Shown: piece by piece, positions 6,128-7,485 of the stretch
How the letters are laid out: each line of letters opens with the position of its first letter
Numbering within the stretch: the stretch's first letter is position 1
From: Pseudomonadota bacterium
GTDB taxonomy: Bacteria; Pseudomonadota; Alphaproteobacteria; Rhizobiales; Rhizobiaceae
Direction: 5' to 3'
NCBI GenBank assembly: GCA_023435335.1
Contig: JAEYRU010000265.1
Span: forward strand, 1 to 7,485
DNA length: 7,485 nt
The notes under the pieces: generated by a model
Seen by the model: the letters and a program-made list of their open reading frames with translations, nothing else
Told to the model about the DNA's origin: nothing
Database searches by the model: none
Made by a program: the position numbers and the translations under genes

Positions 6128-6805
6128 ATGAGGGAAATCGCCAAGTCGGCAAACTTCAGCGTCCTGGGTTCCAGCTCCGATCTTTCTGTCCCGCTCGGCG
6201 GCGCCATCAAGCGCAGTTTCGACATCGTCGGAGCGTTCCTCGCGCTCGTCGCTTTCAGCCCACTGTGTATACTGCTCGCGCTGCTGGTGAAGTTGTCAGA
6301 CGGCGGGCCGGTCCTATACGGACATGCGAGAGTTGGACGCGGCGGCCGCACGTTCCGATGCCTGAAGTTCCGCACCATGGTGCTGAACGGCGACGCGGTA
6401 CTTGCAGCGCATCTCAGCGCCGACCCGGACGCGCTGGCCGAATGGATGGCGACGCGCAAACTGAAAAACGACCCGCGCATAACAGTGGTGGGCTCGGTGC
6501 TGCGCAAACTGAGCCTCGACGAACTGCCGCAGCTCCTCAATATCATGTGCGGCGACATGAGCATCGTAGGACCGCGCCCAGTAGTGCGCGACGAACTGGA
6601 CCATTATGGAAAGGCCGCAATCTTCTATCTCAGATCGCGGCCGGGCCTGACGGGGCTGTGGCAAGTCAGCGGCCGCAATGATGTCTCCTACGACACCCGG
6701 GTCGCGATGGATCGGAGCTATGTGGAGAACTGGTCGCTGATGAAGGACGTCCTCATCATTGCAAAGACGGTGCCGGCCGTCTGCACGACCAGGGGCAGTT
6801 ATTAG
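6128..6805 (+). CDS. exoY: ExoY-like undecaprenyl-phosphate sugar-1-phosphate transferase
   Basis: 225 residues, the usual length for ExoY-type initiating enzymes (bacterial sugar transferase family, small PglC-like catalytic domain). The ATG has GGAAAGG seven bases upstream. Motifs in order: KRSFDIVGA (28-36) entering one hydrophobic re-entrant/membrane helix (about 33-56), then GPVLYGHARVGRGG (60-73), FRCLKFRTM (76-84), KNDPRITVVGSVLRK (113-127), LSLDELPQLLNI (128-139) with the catalytic Asp131-Glu132 pair, GDMSIVGPRP (142-151), SRPGLTGLWQVSGR (170-183) and YVENWSLMKDVLIIAKTV (198-215). It transfers a hexose-1-phosphate, galactose from UDP-galactose in S. meliloti, to undecaprenyl phosphate at the inner membrane, the first committed step of repeat-unit synthesis. 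The sugar used here is not provable from sequence. exoF follows 82 bases downstream on the same strand, so an exoYF transcript is likely; exoX, coding for its presumed inhibitor, is divergent. Confidence 0.96.
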   Translation: MREIAKSANFSVLGSSSDLSVPLGGAIKRSFDIVGAFLALVAFSPLCILLALLVKLSDGGPVLYGHARVGRGGRTFRCLKFRTMVLNGDAVLAAHLSADPDALAEWMATRKLKNDPRITVVGSVLRKLSLDELPQLLNIMCGDMSIVGPRPVVRDELDHYGKAAIFYLRSRPGLTGLWQVSGRNDVSYDTRVAMDRSYVENWSLMKDVLIIAKTVPAVCTTRGSY

Positions 6806-6887
6806 CGGGTCTCGAGCAGCGACTGGCGCCAGTCTCGCCAGACAAGCATTGCCCAGTGGCGGGGGCAGGCTTGAAAGGACGAAAGAA

Positions 6888-7485
6888 TTGCAGGCAGATC
6901 GCAACAGGTCCCCGCGGCCGGCCCTCGAGCGCGGCGTCCGTCAGCTTCTCTTTCTTGCCGGCTTGCTGGTCTTCTGGCTGGTGCCCAACTCCACCATCGC
7001 GGAAGAATATCGACTCGGCGTCCAGGACAAGCTCAGGATACGCGTCGTCGAGTGGCAGACCGTCGAGGGCACCTTCCGCGAGTGGGACGCGATCAGCGGC
7101 GAATACGCGGTGGGAGCCTCCGGCGACCTGTCGCTCCCGCTGATCGGCGAAACGCCTGCGGCCGGCAAGACCACCGCTGAAATCGCCTCGGCAATCAGCG
7201 AGACGCTGCACCAGAAATTCGGGCTGGTCTCAAAGCCGGAGGCGTCCGTCGAACTAGCGGAATACCGTCCTTTCTTCATCTCAGGCGATGTCCAGACGCC
7301 GGGGCAGTATCCCTACATCCCGGACCTGACGGTGGTGAAGGCGGTCAGCATTGCCGGCGGCGTCAAGCGCGGCGGCGTGCAGCGAGCGGAGCGCGACTTC
7401 ATCAATGCCAAAGGCAATTTTGATGTTTTCGCAGAAGAGCGGGTTCGCTTGCTGGTGAAGCGCGCGCGGCTGCAGGCGGAATCAG
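6888..7485 (+). CDS. exoF: ExoF-like polysaccharide export protein (OPX/Wza family), N-terminal part
   Basis: The frame is open from TTG 6888 to the right edge (199 codons plus one base). I saw no ATG ahead of the conserved domain in this frame. The TTG has AAAGGA eight bases upstream and gives a complete signal peptide: charged ADRNRSPRPALERGVRQ, hydrophobic LLFLAGLLVFWLVP (20-33), likely cleavage after STIA at about 38. There is no lipobox Cys, unlike Wza. EEYRLGVQDKLRIRVVEWQ (39-57) begins the polysaccharide export domain, followed by ISGEYAVGASGDLSLPLIGE and GKTTAEIASAI; EYRPFFISGDVQTPGQYPY then opens an SLBB-type beta-grasp segment with LTVVKAVSIAGGVKR. These blocks agree with what I recall of S. 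meliloti ExoF. ExoF is a periplasmic/outer-membrane protein needed for EPS-I export and, by mutant evidence in S. meliloti, for an early step together with ExoY. The C-terminus lies outside the window. Confidence 0.9.
   Translation, partial: MQADRNRSPRPALERGVRQLLFLAGLLVFWLVPNSTIAEEYRLGVQDKLRIRVVEWQTVEGTFREWDAISGEYAVGASGDLSLPLIGETPAAGKTTAEIASAISETLHQKFGLVSKPEASVELAEYRPFFISGDVQTPGQYPYIPDLTVVKAVSIAGGVKRGGVQRAERDFINAKGNFDVFAEERVRLLVKRARLQAES

Noticed and set aside
6028..6681. Plus-strand frame starting at a TTG with AAGGAA nearby, running into exoY out of frame
   Set aside because: Most of it overlaps the well-supported exoY frame and its translation is Arg-rich and motif-free; the TTG is probably chance.
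6314..6904. 196-codon minus-strand frame opposite exoY and the exoY-exoF gap
   Set aside because: Shadow of exoY, low-complexity composition, no recognisable domain.

Overview
The window carries the core of a rhizobial-type (succinoglycan/EPS-I-like) exopolysaccharide locus from a high-GC alphaproteobacterium, most likely an order Rhizobiales member (Rhizobiaceae/Phyllobacteriaceae-like; the genus cannot be fixed from the sequence alone). The identification rests on family signatures in eight consecutive genes and on gene order: read from right to left the order is exoF-exoY-exoX-exoU-(unknown)-exoL-exoA-exoM-exoP, which is the order of the Sinorhizobium meliloti exo cluster with blocks removed. 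The coding parts are high in GC, with one sharply AT-rich island (about 26% GC at 5831-5970) between exoX and exoY. || Layout. 1-335 (minus) is the N-terminus of an ExoP/Wzz-type polysaccharide co-polymerase, cut by the window edge. 403-1413, 1410-2441 and 2438-3613 (all minus) are the glycosyltransferases ExoM, ExoA and ExoL, joined by two 4-base ATGA stop/start overlaps. 3763-4119 (minus) is an unrecognised 118-residue helical protein, followed directly by an inverted repeat. 4149-5159 (minus) is a fourth glycosyltransferase, best matched to ExoU. 5348-5602 (minus) is ExoX, a small membrane inhibitor of EPS synthesis. 5603-6127 is a divergent regulatory region. 6128-6805 (plus) is ExoY, the initiating sugar-phosphate transferase, and 6888 to the right edge (plus) is ExoF, an outer-membrane polysaccharide export family protein cut by the window edge. 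|| How the genes work together. By analogy with the S. meliloti pathway, ExoY (with ExoF) loads the first sugar phosphate, galactose in S. meliloti, onto undecaprenyl phosphate; ExoA, ExoL and ExoM add the next three glucose residues; ExoU-like adds a later side-chain sugar. ExoP and ExoF belong to polymer length control and export across the envelope, and ExoX, divergent from exoY, would restrain ExoY. || What is unusual. Relative to the S. meliloti cluster the segment lacks exoV, exoW, exoT, exoI, exoH and exoK between exoU and exoL, and exoO and exoN between exoM and exoP. One small unknown gene sits in the exoV-exoK slot. This predicts a shorter or differently decorated repeat unit, unless the missing functions lie elsewhere. 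No mobile elements, CRISPR arrays, tRNA or rRNA genes were seen. I see a variant of a known system rather than a wholly new one; the most novel items are the unknown small gene and the compacted gene set.
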